In this document: in pieces, positions 1 through 8,413 of the stretch
Numbering within the stretch: the first letter of the stretch is position 1
Layout of the letters: the number at the start of each line of letters is the position of its first letter
Assembly: GCA_046349855.1 (NCBI GenBank)
Contig: JAXMBM010000007.1
Location: 99,470-163,469, forward strand
Length of the DNA: 64,000 nt
Reading direction: 5' to 3'
DNA from: CAIXSC01 sp046349855
GTDB lineage: Bacteria > Planctomycetota > Planctomycetia > Pirellulales > Pirellulaceae
Notes under the pieces: model-generated
Told to the model about the DNA's origin: nothing
Databases searched by the model: none
The model's input: only the letters and a program-made list of their open reading frames with translations
Made by a program: the position numbers and the translations under genes

Positions 1-1
1 T

Positions 2-391
2 CGGGGAGCCGCGGCGGCGCGGAGCGGTCGGGTGCTGCTGTATCTGCTGGACGAAATCTTGCACGGCACCAATTCGCGGGAACGGCATACGGCCGTGGCC
101 CGCGTTGTCCGCCACCTGCTCGATCACCAGGCCCTGGGCGCTATCTCCACCCACGACCTCGAACTGGCGCACAGCCCCGAGATCCGTGCCGCGTGCCAGG
201 TGGTGCATTTCCGCGAAACGCTGGACTACACCGGCGGCCAGCAAAGCATGACGTTTGACTATCGCCTGCGCCCCGGACTCAGTCCCACGACCAACGCCCT
301 GGTGCTGCTCGAAATGGTCGGGCTGACGCAGGAGCCCCCGGCCCCAGGTCCGGGCGGGCCGCCAGCGACCCGCGGGACCTCGAGCGATTGA
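2..391 (+). CDS. MutS-family DNA mismatch repair ATPase, C-terminal end (5'-truncated by window)
   Basis: The reading frame is open from the first bases of the window, so the gene starts upstream and only about 130 C-terminal residues are visible. The stretch LLYLLDEILHGTNSRER holds the Walker B element (DE) and the following D-loop-like segment of MutS ATPases. It is followed by ISTHDLELA, the conserved 'THD/THY' motif of MutS domain V. The tail after residue 105 is Pro/Gly-rich and unstructured. MutS-family ATPases bind mismatches or branched DNA as dimers and couple ATP hydrolysis to clamp movement. Without the N-terminal domains it cannot be said whether this is MutS1 or one of the shorter MutS-like proteins common in planctomycetes. 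It converges with the next gene. Confidence 0.85.
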   Translation, partial: RGAAAARSGRVLLYLLDEILHGTNSRERHTAVARVVRHLLDHQALGAISTHDLELAHSPEIRAACQVVHFRETLDYTGGQQSMTFDYRLRPGLSPTTNALVLLEMVGLTQEPPAPGPGGPPATRGTSSD

Positions 392-478
392 CCAGCACCG
401 TCGCGGGACCGGGCGACTCAGAAATCGGTCTGCCCGGAAGATGCGCTGTCCAGCGGAGCTGGTTCGGCGATACGGAGC

Positions 479-1027
479 TTAGTCGTCCGATTCCATGGTC
501 CAGCTGCCGTCGTCGGCGATGTGGAAACGACGTTCGAAGGTGCGGCCGAAATCGTTGGCGGCCCGGCGCTGACCCACGCTATGCCACGGTCCGACGTCCT
601 TGAGTTCCGGCATGATCTCGACCAGCTGTTCGATCAGCATCTGGGCGAGGCGGCCGACGCGCGAACCTTCGCTCCGCTCCTGGATGGCGGCCGCGGTCTT
701 CATCAGGCGGACCATGCGGGCCCGTTCGAGGATCGGGCCGGAGAGCGCTTCTTCGGACTCGACCAGCAGTTCAGCAATGGGCACATCGAGCGCCTTCTGC
801 CAGCGCTGCAGGTCGCTGATCCGCAGATCCTGCGACGACTGTTCCTGTTCGCGGACGGTACGGGCATCGAGCCCCAGATTGCGGGCCGCGCTGCGGAGCG
901 ACACACCTTCGCGGCGGCGAATCTCTTGAATGCGGTGGAAGCGGCGCTGCTTCGACGAGCTGGCGGCCGGATCCTGTTCCTGGGCATGCGAGCGCGCATG
1001 AAATACATCAAACTCAACCGTAGCCAT
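479..1027 (-). CDS. XRE/Cro-like helix-turn-helix regulator
   Basis: A 182-residue protein. The ATG at 1027 is chosen because a GGGAGG ribosome-binding site lies just upstream; a longer frame starting at 1051 would put that site inside the gene. Residues 30-88 form a Cro/C1-type helix-turn-helix, including a recognition helix region 'SLRSAARNLGLDARTVREQE' and a following 'LQRWQKALDVP' helix. The C-terminal half (about 100-160) is helical, with a 'RLAQMLIEQLVEIMPELKDV' segment that probably dimerises. The overall layout matches a regulator family that recurs in planctomycete genomes and is usually of unknown target. It stands alone, converging with the mutS-like gene, and its target cannot be read from the sequence. 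Confidence 0.75.
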   Translation of the reverse strand: MATVEFDVFHARSHAQEQDPAASSSKQRRFHRIQEIRRREGVSLRSAARNLGLDARTVREQEQSSQDLRISDLQRWQKALDVPIAELLVESEEALSGPILERARMVRLMKTAAAIQERSEGSRVGRLAQMLIEQLVEIMPELKDVGPWHSVGQRRAANDFGRTFERRFHIADDGSWTMESDD

Positions 1028-1366
1028 GAAAACCTCCCGTCCGTCGGTCACGACGGACTGCGAAACCAGTGGGTACTCGCGAGAGGTTCACCAGCGGTCG
1101 CGCGTCAACGACCCACGACGACGCATTGCACTCGGAGGCGCAACCACGACGGCAGGAAGTTACGGACGAACGAAGGGCCCTGAACGGGACCAACCGACCT
1201 GAAGGGTCGCCTGAGGTGAAGACTCTCTGTTCCGGAAAACGAACGCCTGTCGGCGACCTGTGTCCGGTTCCAGCGGACGTACCGGCTCTTTCCCTCGCGT
1301 CGTACCCCAGCATTCGCGAAACCGCAGTTCCGGAACTTGGAGCACCCTGCGTCTGACCCGACAATC
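1028..1366. other. intergenic, no recognisable feature
   Basis: About 340 bases between the leftward XRE regulator and the rightward small ORFs. It must hold both divergent promoters. I see no convincing sigma-70 boxes, RNA gene or strong hairpin; short open frames here lack ribosome-binding sites. Confidence 0.4.
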
Positions 1367-1468
1367 ATGTTTGCCCATGACCGCCGGTTTGCCTGTCAGC
1401 CGCACCTGGCACGCGACCTTCCCGCTGATGAGATGGTCGATCGCGTGGCCGAAGGAAGCCTCTATTGA
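1367..1468 (+). CDS. possible 33-residue small ORF
   Basis: An ATG-started frame encoding MFAHDRRFACQ... and ending GSLY. It is not related to any family I recognise. Its stop codon overlaps the TTG start of the next small frame (TTGA, 1465-1468), which in turn overlaps the start of the 1620 gene. This chain of overlaps is the only argument for translation, because no good ribosome-binding site precedes the ATG. Chance is a real alternative. Confidence 0.25.
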   Translation: MFAHDRRFACQPHLARDLPADEMVDRVAEGSLY

Positions 1469-1623
1469 GCCGTATCAAGCCAACCAACGCCCATGATGTT
1501 ACGATTCGCTTGCCAGAACGGCAAGAGATCCGCGACAATTTTCTGCAGAACTTTTCCAGGTCGAGCCCCCGGGAACCGCGCGGCTCGGCCCCACCCTTCG
1601 GCGTCCCTGGAGCCCGGTCATGA
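1465..1623 (+). CDS. possible 52-residue small ORF, translationally coupled
   Basis: A TTG-started frame with a protein-like charged first half (contains VTIRLPERQEIRDNFLQNFS) and a Pro/Arg-rich end. It begins in the stop codon of the preceding 33-residue frame and ends in an ATGA overlap (1620-1623) with the membrane-anchored protein that follows, the geometry of translational coupling. It could be a leader peptide or a short regulatory protein for the exporter operon. No family is recognised. Confidence 0.3.
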   Translation: MSRIKPTNAHDVTIRLPERQEIRDNFLQNFSRSSPREPRGSAPPFGVPGARS

Positions 1624-2348
1624 ACCCGTGCCCCCCTGCCTGTCCTCCGACACTCGTCGCCGCATCTCTGCGAACGCTCGGGCCCCCGCGCCCGCTGGCG
1701 CTCCTCTTCGCCGGACTGTGCGGAGTGGCGGTGCTGCTGTACCCGGGCCGCGACGGTCGGGGAACCGAACCGCCGTCGTTGACCGGATTGCAGCGGCAAA
1801 TCCGCGCGGCCTTGCGGGCGGAGGCTACGGCGCGGACGCTTGTCGATCGCGCGGCGGCTACCTATGAACTATGTGCCTTGCACCGGGAAATCGTCGGCGA
1901 TCCGCGGTTCCGCTCCCTCGAAACGCTGCAGGAAATGCGGCGCGAGGTGGCCAGTCGGCTGCTCAAGATCCAGGCGGATTGCAAGCGGGCCAGCTACCGC
2001 CAGCGGAGTGCGGCACGCCCCGGCATCACTCCCGACGACGTCCTGGATACACTCGCCGACCACCTGTCCCTGGCCGGTGCGGTGCAGGGGGGGCCGGCCC
2101 GGCTGCTGGCCGAGCAACCTTGGGTGGGCAGAGGCGGGGCCGGCGGGGGACTCGGACCGCCCGATAACGGTCCGGCGTTGGTTGACTTGATCCAGCGGAC
2201 GATTCATCCTGATTTTTGGGATGTGCAGGGAGGTCCCGGGACAATCGTTTACTTTTCGCCGCTGCGCTGCCTTGTGGTGCGAGCCACCGATGAGGTACAG
2301 CAGGACGTGGGAGGACTGGTTCGCGGTCTGCGAGCGGTCAACCCGTAG
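1620..2348 (+). CDS. hypothetical membrane-anchored protein, first gene of exporter operon
   Basis: A 242-residue protein with a single hydrophobic segment at about residues 28-42 (LALLFAGLCGVAVLLY), so the rest is probably outside the cytoplasm. The middle is helical and charged (about 55-125). The C-terminal 55 residues (ALVDLIQRTIHPDFWDVQGG..., then IVYFSPLRCLVVRAT and a short helix) resemble a compact alpha/beta module that recurs in planctomycete exported proteins and looks like the small ring-building modules of secretins; that is a resemblance by eye, not a firm assignment. It lies 23 bases upstream of the adaptor gene and is probably co-transcribed with the ABC exporter, so it may be an accessory part of it. 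Confidence 0.6.
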   Translation: MNPCPPACPPTLVAASLRTLGPPRPLALLFAGLCGVAVLLYPGRDGRGTEPPSLTGLQRQIRAALRAEATARTLVDRAAATYELCALHREIVGDPRFRSLETLQEMRREVASRLLKIQADCKRASYRQRSAARPGITPDDVLDTLADHLSLAGAVQGGPARLLAEQPWVGRGGAGGGLGPPDNGPALVDLIQRTIHPDFWDVQGGPGTIVYFSPLRCLVVRATDEVQQDVGGLVRGLRAVNP

Positions 2349-2371
2349 CGGCGGGCAGCACGGGGCAGCGC

Positions 2372-3718
2372 ATGGCGAGTGAATCTCGAGAAGCGACGGT
2401 GCGGGCGCCTGCGGGCGGTGGGGCGGCCAGCGCGGCGGCGCTGCGAGCCGCTCAGGTGCAGTCGTTGCGTTTGCCTAGCGGCCAGACAGGCGGACGCCGT
2501 TCGTCCCTGGCCTGGTTCCTCTGCCTCTTGCTCGCCGTCGGTGTCGCCTGGCTCCTGTGGCGCGAACAACAGCTCCGCCTGCAGTTCTCCCGCATTCTGG
2601 CCGAGGGAGGGGGAGCGGCCGAGGACGCCGACTTCGATCCCACCGCTCGGCCCGCCAGTGGCACTGCGGCCACCAGCGGCGCTGCGGCCACCAGCGGCGG
2701 CAGTGCGAATCCGGGAGAGCCGGCCGCCAAAGCAGCCGGCTCCGGTCGCTCGACGAACCCTGGCCGAGCGGCGGCCGTCGGTGAGATTGCTCTCGAGTCG
2801 AAGGGCTACATCATCCCCTCGCACCAGATCCTGGTGAGTCCGCAGGTGAGTGGACGACTCTTGCGGCTCCACCTGGAAGAAGGCCTGCGGGTCAAGAAAG
2901 GGGACCTGCTCGGGGAAATCGAAAGCACCGAGTTCGAAGCGGATCTGGCACGAGCAACCGCGACGTTGCAACTGACACGTGCGCGCCTCGAGGAACTCGA
3001 AACAGGCAATCGTCCCGAAGAGATCGATCAGGCGCGGGCCGACCTGGCGGAAGCCGAGGCGCAGCTCGTGCAGCTCGACGCCGAATACATCCGCGCCAAG
3101 GGACTGATCCAGTCCAAAGTCATCACCAAGCAGGATTTCGAATTGATCGAGAGCCGCTACCAGGCGCTGCAGCGCCGCGTCCAGCGACTCAAGCTGGCCG
3201 TCAAGCTGGCCGAAGATGGACCGCGGAAAGAGCGGATCGATTCGGCGCGGGCCGAAGTGAAGCAGGCCGAGGCCGACGTTACCAAGGCCCGCTGGCGGCT
3301 CGACAACTGCCGCATCCTGGCCCCCATCTCCGGCACGATTCTCAAGAAGAACGCCGAGGAGGGGAACATCGTCAATCCGATCGCCTTCAACGGTTCGTTC
3401 AGCCTGTGCGATCTGGCCGATCTCGCCGACCTCGAAGTCAGCCTCGATATCCAGGAACGGGATGTGTCGCGCGTCTTCAAGGGACAGGCGTGCCGTGTGC
3501 GCGCCGACGCCTGGCCCGAACGCGTCTACACGGGCGTCGTCTCGCGGTTGATGCCGATCGCCGATCGAGCCAAAGGGGCCGTGCCGGTGCGAGTCAAGTT
3601 GACGGTCCCCGAGGACGAAGAAGGGGTCTACCTGAAGCCGGAGATGGGAGCGGTGGTCGCCTTCCTCAACCCGAGTGCGGAAGCCGCCCAGCCCGCCAAG
3701 AAAGGAAGCCAGCCTTGA
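2372..3718 (+). CDS. HlyD/DevB-type membrane-fusion (periplasmic adaptor) protein of an ABC exporter
   Basis: A 448-residue adaptor. A short cytoplasmic N-terminus is followed by one membrane segment (about 48-66, SSLAWFLCLLLAVGVAWLL) and an Ala/Gly/Ser linker with repeated 'AATSGG' units. Next come the first lipoyl half (SPQVSGRLLRLHLEEGLRVKKGDLL), a long antiparallel coiled-coil hairpin (about 200-310), the second lipoyl half (RILAPISGTILKKNAEEGNIV) and a beta-barrel domain. This is the order of HlyD/MacA/DevB adaptors, which bridge an inner-membrane ABC transporter to the outer membrane. Its stop codon overlaps the TTG start of the ATPase gene. Repetition in the linker could vary its length between strains. 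Confidence 0.9.
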   Translation: MASESREATVRAPAGGGAASAAALRAAQVQSLRLPSGQTGGRRSSLAWFLCLLLAVGVAWLLWREQQLRLQFSRILAEGGGAAEDADFDPTARPASGTAATSGAAATSGGSANPGEPAAKAAGSGRSTNPGRAAAVGEIALESKGYIIPSHQILVSPQVSGRLLRLHLEEGLRVKKGDLLGEIESTEFEADLARATATLQLTRARLEELETGNRPEEIDQARADLAEAEAQLVQLDAEYIRAKGLIQSKVITKQDFELIESRYQALQRRVQRLKLAVKLAEDGPRKERIDSARAEVKQAEADVTKARWRLDNCRILAPISGTILKKNAEEGNIVNPIAFNGSFSLCDLADLADLEVSLDIQERDVSRVFKGQACRVRADAWPERVYTGVVSRLMPIADRAKGAVPVRVKLTVPEDEEGVYLKPEMGAVVAFLNPSAEAAQPAKKGSQP

Positions 3719-4419
3719 ACGATGCGATTGTCCGCGTGCGGGACGTGCACAAGTATTTCCAGCGCGGCAGCGAGCGGGTCGATGTGCTCAAGGGCTTGAC
3801 GCTCGACGTTCCCGTCGGTGAATTCCTGGCGTTGATGGGGCCCAGCGGCTCCGGCAAAACCACGCTGCTGAACCTGATCGCCGGCCTGGATCGGCCGAGC
3901 GAAGGGGAGGTGTGGGTCGGGGCGGAGCGCATTTCGTCGATGTCCGAGACCCAGCTCGCCGCCTGGCGAACTCGCAGCGTCGGCTTCGTGTTTCAGTTCT
4001 ACCACCTGATTCCGGTGCTGACGGCCTACGAGAACGTGGAACTGCCGCTGCTGCTCCTGCCGTTGTCGTCGGCCCAGCGCCGCCAGCAGGTGCTCACCGC
4101 ACTCAATCTGGTCGGTCTGTCCGACCGCCTGTCGCATCGCCCGGGGCAGCTGTCGGGTGGACAGCAGCAGCGCGTGGGGATCGCCCGCGCCATCGTCACC
4201 GATCCCACACTGATCGTGGCCGACGAACCGACCGGTGACCTGGACGCTCGTTCGGCCCAGGAGATCCTGGCGCTCATGGTCGAGCTCCGCGAATCGCTGC
4301 GCAAGACGATCATCATGGTGACGCACGATCCGCGGGCGGCGGCCCGCGCCCATCGTACCCAGCACCTCGACAAGGGAGTTCTGGTGGACGAGCCCGATAT
4401 GACCCCCGAGTTCACCTAG
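3715..4419 (+). CDS. ABC transporter ATP-binding protein (MacB/LolD type)
   Basis: A 234-residue ATPase. The TTG at 3715 is chosen as start: it overlaps the adaptor stop (TTGA) and has an AAGGAAG ribosome-binding site 6-7 bases upstream, although the frame is open far further back. Walker A GPSGSGKTT is at 42-50, the Q-loop near 94 (FQFYHLIP), the signature LSGGQ at 146-150, Walker B with catalytic Glu (VADEP) at 168-172, and the H-loop in MVTHDP. This set and length are typical of the LolD/MacB family, which drives extrusion of lipoproteins, peptides or drugs rather than import. It powers the two permeases encoded immediately downstream. Confidence 0.93.
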   Translation: MNDAIVRVRDVHKYFQRGSERVDVLKGLTLDVPVGEFLALMGPSGSGKTTLLNLIAGLDRPSEGEVWVGAERISSMSETQLAAWRTRSVGFVFQFYHLIPVLTAYENVELPLLLLPLSSAQRRQQVLTALNLVGLSDRLSHRPGQLSGGQQQRVGIARAIVTDPTLIVADEPTGDLDARSAQEILALMVELRESLRKTIIMVTHDPRAAARAHRTQHLDKGVLVDEPDMTPEFT

Positions 4420-4425
4420 GCCGCC

Positions 4426-5679
4426 ATGCGATTCCTGCTCCTCATCCTGAAGAACGTACGCCGCAATCTGCTCCGCAGCCTGCTCACGGCCGCCGGCACG
4501 ATGGTCCTGGTATTCGTCGTGACCCTGGTCTGGTCGGTCCTCGACTTTCTCGACCAGGCGACTTCGGAAAAGGCTCAGAATCTGAAGACCATCGTCACGG
4601 AGCGGTGGCAGATTCCCAGCCGCATGCCGTTCGCCTACGCCCAGACACTCACCGAAGGCTCTCCCCGTCAGCCCGACGATATCCGCGTCCCTCCGCCCGA
4701 CTCGATGACCTGGCAGTTTTACGGCGGTACGCTCGATCCTAAGAACCGGACCCCTGAAAACAACCTGTTTGCCATCGCCATGGAGCCGGAGAAGCTCATG
4801 ACGATGATGGACGATCTCGACTCGCTGCCGCCCGACAAGGCCGCCGCGTTCGCTGAGGTGGTCGAAAAGCTGAAGGCCAACAAGCAGGGGATCGTGCTGG
4901 GGAAGGAACGGTTGCGCCTGATCCAGAAGCGAGTGGGCGAACGGATCAAGATTACCAGCATCAACTATCGCGACATCGACCTGGAATTCGAGATCGTGGG
5001 ACTGTTTCCCGATGGTCGGTACGATCTGAGCGCGGCCTTCAACCGCCAGTACCTCAACGACGCCATGGACCAGTATCCGGCGACCCACGGCGGCAAGCCG
5101 CATCCGATGATGTCCGGCAGCCTCAACCTGGTGTGGCTCCGCGTACCCGACCGTGACGCCTTCCAGAAGGTGCGGGAGCAGATCGAGGAATCTCCGCTGT
5201 ACGCCAACCCGGCCGTCAAATGCGAAACGGCGGCCTCGGGCGTGTCGACCTTCATGGAAGCCTACCGCGATCTGATCTTCGGCATGCGCTACCTGCTGGC
5301 CCCCGCCATCATCGTCGTGCTGTCGCTGGTGATCTCCAACGCCATCAGTATCAGTGTGCGGGAGCGACGCACCGAACTCGCCGTGCTCAAGGTACTCGGC
5401 TTCCGCCCGCTCCAGCTGCTGCTGCTGGTCCTGGGGGAGGCGCTGCTGCTGGGAGGCGGCGCGGGGCTGCTGAGTGCCGGACTCACCTACACGATCATCA
5501 ACAAGTGGTTCGGCGGGCTGAATTTTCCCATCGCCTTCTTCTCGACCTTCCTGATCCCCGTGAACGCTGTCTGGTGGGGATTGGCCGTCGGTGGTCTGGC
5601 GTCGCTGGTGGGCAGTATCGTGCCGGCCTGGTCGGCGCAGCGCGTCAAGGTCTCCGAAGTCTTCTCCAAGATCGCCTGA
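4426..5679 (+). CDS. ABC transporter permease, FtsX/MacB family
   Basis: A 417-residue permease with the MacB layout: an N-terminal membrane helix (about 18-38), a large periplasmic domain of about 230 residues, then three C-terminal membrane helices (about 285-415) in an FtsX domain with the typical 'ISVRERRTELAVLKVLGFRPLQLLLLVLGEALLLG' region. It follows the ATPase by 6 bases and precedes the second permease by 3 bases, so the two permeases probably form a heterodimer. The periplasmic domain contains 'NNLFAIAMEPEKLM' and 'FPDGRYDLSAAFNRQYLNDAM', typical of the MacB periplasmic core. The substrate is unknown. Confidence 0.9.
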   Translation: MRFLLLILKNVRRNLLRSLLTAAGTMVLVFVVTLVWSVLDFLDQATSEKAQNLKTIVTERWQIPSRMPFAYAQTLTEGSPRQPDDIRVPPPDSMTWQFYGGTLDPKNRTPENNLFAIAMEPEKLMTMMDDLDSLPPDKAAAFAEVVEKLKANKQGIVLGKERLRLIQKRVGERIKITSINYRDIDLEFEIVGLFPDGRYDLSAAFNRQYLNDAMDQYPATHGGKPHPMMSGSLNLVWLRVPDRDAFQKVREQIEESPLYANPAVKCETAASGVSTFMEAYRDLIFGMRYLLAPAIIVVLSLVISNAISISVRERRTELAVLKVLGFRPLQLLLLVLGEALLLGGGAGLLSAGLTYTIINKWFGGLNFPIAFFSTFLIPVNAVWWGLAVGGLASLVGSIVPAWSAQRVKVSEVFSKIA

Positions 5680-5682
5680 ATC

Positions 5683-7062
5683 ATGGATCCGCGCCTCGCC
5701 ATCCCGCTTGCCCCCGCGCCGCTCGAGTGGCTGGCCCCGATCGTTCTGGCGGTGCTGCTGCTGGTTGCCAGCGCACTCTTCGGACGCATTCCTCTGCGCT
5801 ACAACGTCCGTAACCTGCTGGTGCGCTGGCGCACCACGGTCCTCACCGCCCTCGCCTTCACGCTCGTCATCGGCCTGCTCACGGTGATGCTGGCGTTCGT
5901 CAAAGGCATGTATCGCCTGACGGAATCCAGCGGTCAGCCGGCCAACCTCATCCTGCTGTCGGCCGGAGTCACCGACGAAGCGTTCAGCAATCTGGCCTTT
6001 TCCGATGCGGGCGACATCGAGAATCAGCCGGGAGTGGCGCGGAATGAAGCCGGCCAGCCGCTGTGCTCGAAGGAAACCTACGTCGTCGTCAATCAGCCGA
6101 TTCCGAATGCCCGCCCCGGCCGACCTCAGCGCCGGTTTGTGCAGGTCCGCGGCATCGAAGATGCCCTGATCTCGGCGGCCGTCCACGACGTGGAACTGTA
6201 TCCCGGCGGGGAGTGGTTCTCCGCGGCCGGAGTGCAAGCCGGCGAAACCACGGCGGATGGCACGGCGGGAGAATCGGTGATCGAGGCGGTGGTGGGAGAG
6301 GGGGTGGCCCGCGAGTTCGGCCGCGATCCCGATGCCCAGGCCCTCCCGTCGGTGAAACGTCTCAAGCGGCTCGATGTCGGCGATCAGATCCGCATGGGGG
6401 GCCGGACTTGGCGCATCGTGGGAGTCATGAAGTCCGCCGGTTCGACGTTCGACTCCGAAGTCTGGGCTCTCCGCTCGCTCGTCGGGCCTCTGTTCGGCAA
6501 ACGCACCTACACGTCGCTTGTCGTCCGCGGCGCCAGCATCCGCGCCGCTCGCCAATTGAAGACCTATTTCAACGACGAGTTCAAGAAGGCGGCTCTGGCC
6601 GCCCAGCTGGAGACCGAGTACTTCGCCAGTCTGTCGAAGACCAACGAGCAATTCCTCTATGCCATCATCTTCATTGCGGCCATTATGGCGGTCGGAGGAG
6701 CGTTCGGCATCACGAATACGATGCTTGCTGCCGTGTCCCAGCGTTCCAAGGATATCGGCGTCCTGCGCATCCTCGGGTACGCCCGCTGGCAGGTACAGCT
6801 CTGTTTTCTGGTCGAATCGCTCTTCATCGCGCTTCTCGGTGGCGCCATCGGCTGCGCGCTGGGCTTCCTGGTCGATGGCTGGACCGCGACCAGCATTGTG
6901 GGGAGCGGCCAGGGAGGCGGCAAATCGGTGGTGCTCAAACTGGTCGTCGACAGCGATATTGTCCTCAGGTGCCTGACGCTGTCCGTCACGATGGGACTGA
7001 TCGGCGGCCTCTATCCGGCTCTCTCCACCCTCCGCCTCCGCCCGCTGGAAATCCTGCGGTAA
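5683..7062 (+). CDS. ABC transporter permease, FtsX/MacB family (second subunit)
   Basis: A 459-residue permease, last gene of the exporter operon. It has an extra N-terminal hydrophobic segment (about 15-33, WLAPIVLAVLLLVASAL) before the usual MacB first helix (about 53-72). A periplasmic core and three C-terminal helices follow (about 325-455), with the FtsX stretch 'AVSQRSKDIGVLRILGYARWQVQLCFLVESLFIALLGG'. The extra helix distinguishes it from the partner permease and would place its true N-terminus on the other side of the membrane if it spans. Adaptor, ATPase and two permeases make a complete DevBCA/MacAB-like inner-membrane exporter; no outer-membrane channel gene is present in the window. 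Confidence 0.9.
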   Translation: MDPRLAIPLAPAPLEWLAPIVLAVLLLVASALFGRIPLRYNVRNLLVRWRTTVLTALAFTLVIGLLTVMLAFVKGMYRLTESSGQPANLILLSAGVTDEAFSNLAFSDAGDIENQPGVARNEAGQPLCSKETYVVVNQPIPNARPGRPQRRFVQVRGIEDALISAAVHDVELYPGGEWFSAAGVQAGETTADGTAGESVIEAVVGEGVAREFGRDPDAQALPSVKRLKRLDVGDQIRMGGRTWRIVGVMKSAGSTFDSEVWALRSLVGPLFGKRTYTSLVVRGASIRAARQLKTYFNDEFKKAALAAQLETEYFASLSKTNEQFLYAIIFIAAIMAVGGAFGITNTMLAAVSQRSKDIGVLRILGYARWQVQLCFLVESLFIALLGGAIGCALGFLVDGWTATSIVGSGQGGGKSVVLKLVVDSDIVLRCLTLSVTMGLIGGLYPALSTLRLRPLEILR

Positions 7063-7143
7063 CGGCCGATCGCGTGGTCCATGGTCGAGCGCCCCGTTCG
7101 GTTTCACTTTGCGGCGGTCGAGCTGCGCCGTTGTGGTAGACGT

Positions 7144-7162
7144 CGCCGTGGGGCCCACGGCG
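7144..7162. terminator. perfect GC-rich hairpin between converging genes
   Basis: CGCCGTGG and CCACGGCG form a perfect 8-bp stem around a 3-base loop, in the 124-base gap between the exporter operon and the converging sulfide operon. There is no T-run on either strand, so it would be a weak or Rho-assisted two-way terminator at best. Confidence 0.35.
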
Positions 7163-7186
7163 CTGCGGGTCAGTTAATGCTGCGAT

Positions 7187-8386
7187 TCAGGCGTAACCGC
7201 GGAGCATGCCGTTCCAGTAGAGTCGGGGGAGGGCATAGGCTTTCAACAGGTACATGCTGAGTCGTTCCTGGGACTGATCGATCGGGAAGGTCTCCTGTGG
7301 CTGACCTTCGTAGTCGAATTCGGCCAGCACCAGTTTGCCGTAGCCGGTGACGAGCGGGCAGGACGTGTAGCCGTTGTAGCGGGCGTTGAGGGGCGCGCCG
7401 CGCAGCGCGGCCAGCAGGTTCTGGACGACGACAGGAGCCTGCTTGCGGATGGCGGCCCCGGTCTTGGATGTCGGCAGGCCGCTGCAGTCGCCGAGGGCAA
7501 AGACGTTGGCGAACCGCGGACTCTGCAGCGTGTATTTGTCGACTTCGACCCAGCCGGTAGCATTCGCCAGAGGACTCGTCTTGATGACATCGGGAGCGCT
7601 CATCGGAGGAGTGACGTGGAGCATGTCGTAGGACAGAGTGGTGGTTGCGCCGGTATCGAGTTGCCGGAAGATGGCCTCGCGTTGCGGGCCGCGGACCTCG
7701 ATCAGGTTCCATTGAAAACGCGTTTCGATCCCCTTGCGGGCGACAACTTTCTCCAGCGTCTGGCGGTAGCGCGGCACGGCGAACAGCGAGGATTGCGCCG
7801 AGGCAAATACGATGTGCGTCCGGTCCCGGATCCCCCGGCGCCGGAACTGGTCGTCGGCGAGGTACATGATTTTCTGCGGTGCTCCCCCGCACTTGACCGG
7901 CGTGTTGGGCATCGTGAACAGCGCGGTTCCTCCGCGCAGCGTCCGCAGGCACTCCCAGGTGTAGTCGACGTGGGCGTACGAGTAGTTGCTGCAGACCTGA
8001 TGCTGGCCGAGCGCCTCGCGGAGGCCCGGTATGTGGTCCCAGTCGAGCTGGATGCCGAGGGCGGTCACGAGGTAGTCGTAGTGGATGGTTCGGCCCTCGC
8101 GGGTGATCACCCGGTTCTGGGCCGGCTGGAATTCGGCGATTCCCTCCCGCACCCAGGCGGCGCCGGAGGGAATGAAGGCCGATTCGGCTCGTTCCGTGAC
8201 CTCTTTGGGAAACACGCCGGCGCCCACGAGTGTCCACAGGGGCTGGTAGTAGTGCTTCGTCGCCGGCTCGACGATGGCCACATCGTACGGACGGAGTCGG
8301 CGGCGGAGCTGCGCGGCGACCGTAATCCCCGCGGTACCTCCCCCGGCAATCAGCACTCGATAGTGATCTTTCAGCGCACCGGTCAT
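7187..8386 (-). CDS. sqr: sulfide:quinone oxidoreductase (SQOR-like, type II)
   Basis: A 399-residue FAD enzyme that oxidises sulfide to sulfane sulfur and passes electrons to membrane quinone. The N-terminal FAD-binding motif GGGTAG is at 15-20. The two redox cysteines are in 'VKCGGAPQK' (Cys166) and 'TSCPLVTGYGK' (Cys343), the same contexts as the active-site pair of mitochondrial SQOR. The second FAD motif is 'FALGDCSGLPTSKTG' (297-311). A C-terminal amphipathic stretch (about 378-395) could attach it to the membrane. It is the last gene of a six-gene leftward operon that also encodes persulfide dioxygenase and rhodanese, the same pathway order as in mitochondria and in staphylococcal cst loci. 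The ATG at 8386 has a GGAGG-like site just upstream. Confidence 0.93.
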   Translation of the reverse strand: MTGALKDHYRVLIAGGGTAGITVAAQLRRRLRPYDVAIVEPATKHYYQPLWTLVGAGVFPKEVTERAESAFIPSGAAWVREGIAEFQPAQNRVITREGRTIHYDYLVTALGIQLDWDHIPGLREALGQHQVCSNYSYAHVDYTWECLRTLRGGTALFTMPNTPVKCGGAPQKIMYLADDQFRRRGIRDRTHIVFASAQSSLFAVPRYRQTLEKVVARKGIETRFQWNLIEVRGPQREAIFRQLDTGATTTLSYDMLHVTPPMSAPDVIKTSPLANATGWVEVDKYTLQSPRFANVFALGDCSGLPTSKTGAAIRKQAPVVVQNLLAALRGAPLNARYNGYTSCPLVTGYGKLVLAEFDYEGQPQETFPIDQSQERLSMYLLKAYALPRLYWNGMLRGYA

Positions 8387-8413
8387 GGTCTTCCTCCAAG
8401 AATAGGGCTGGGC

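Noticed and set aside
1028..1366. Several open frames of 80-116 residues on both strands
   Set aside because: They overlap each other in different frames, lack ribosome-binding sites and have random composition.
3628..7158. A minus-strand open frame of 1176 residues across the ABC exporter
   Set aside because: It lies antisense to four well-supported genes, has no domain or export features and arises from GC-rich codon bias.
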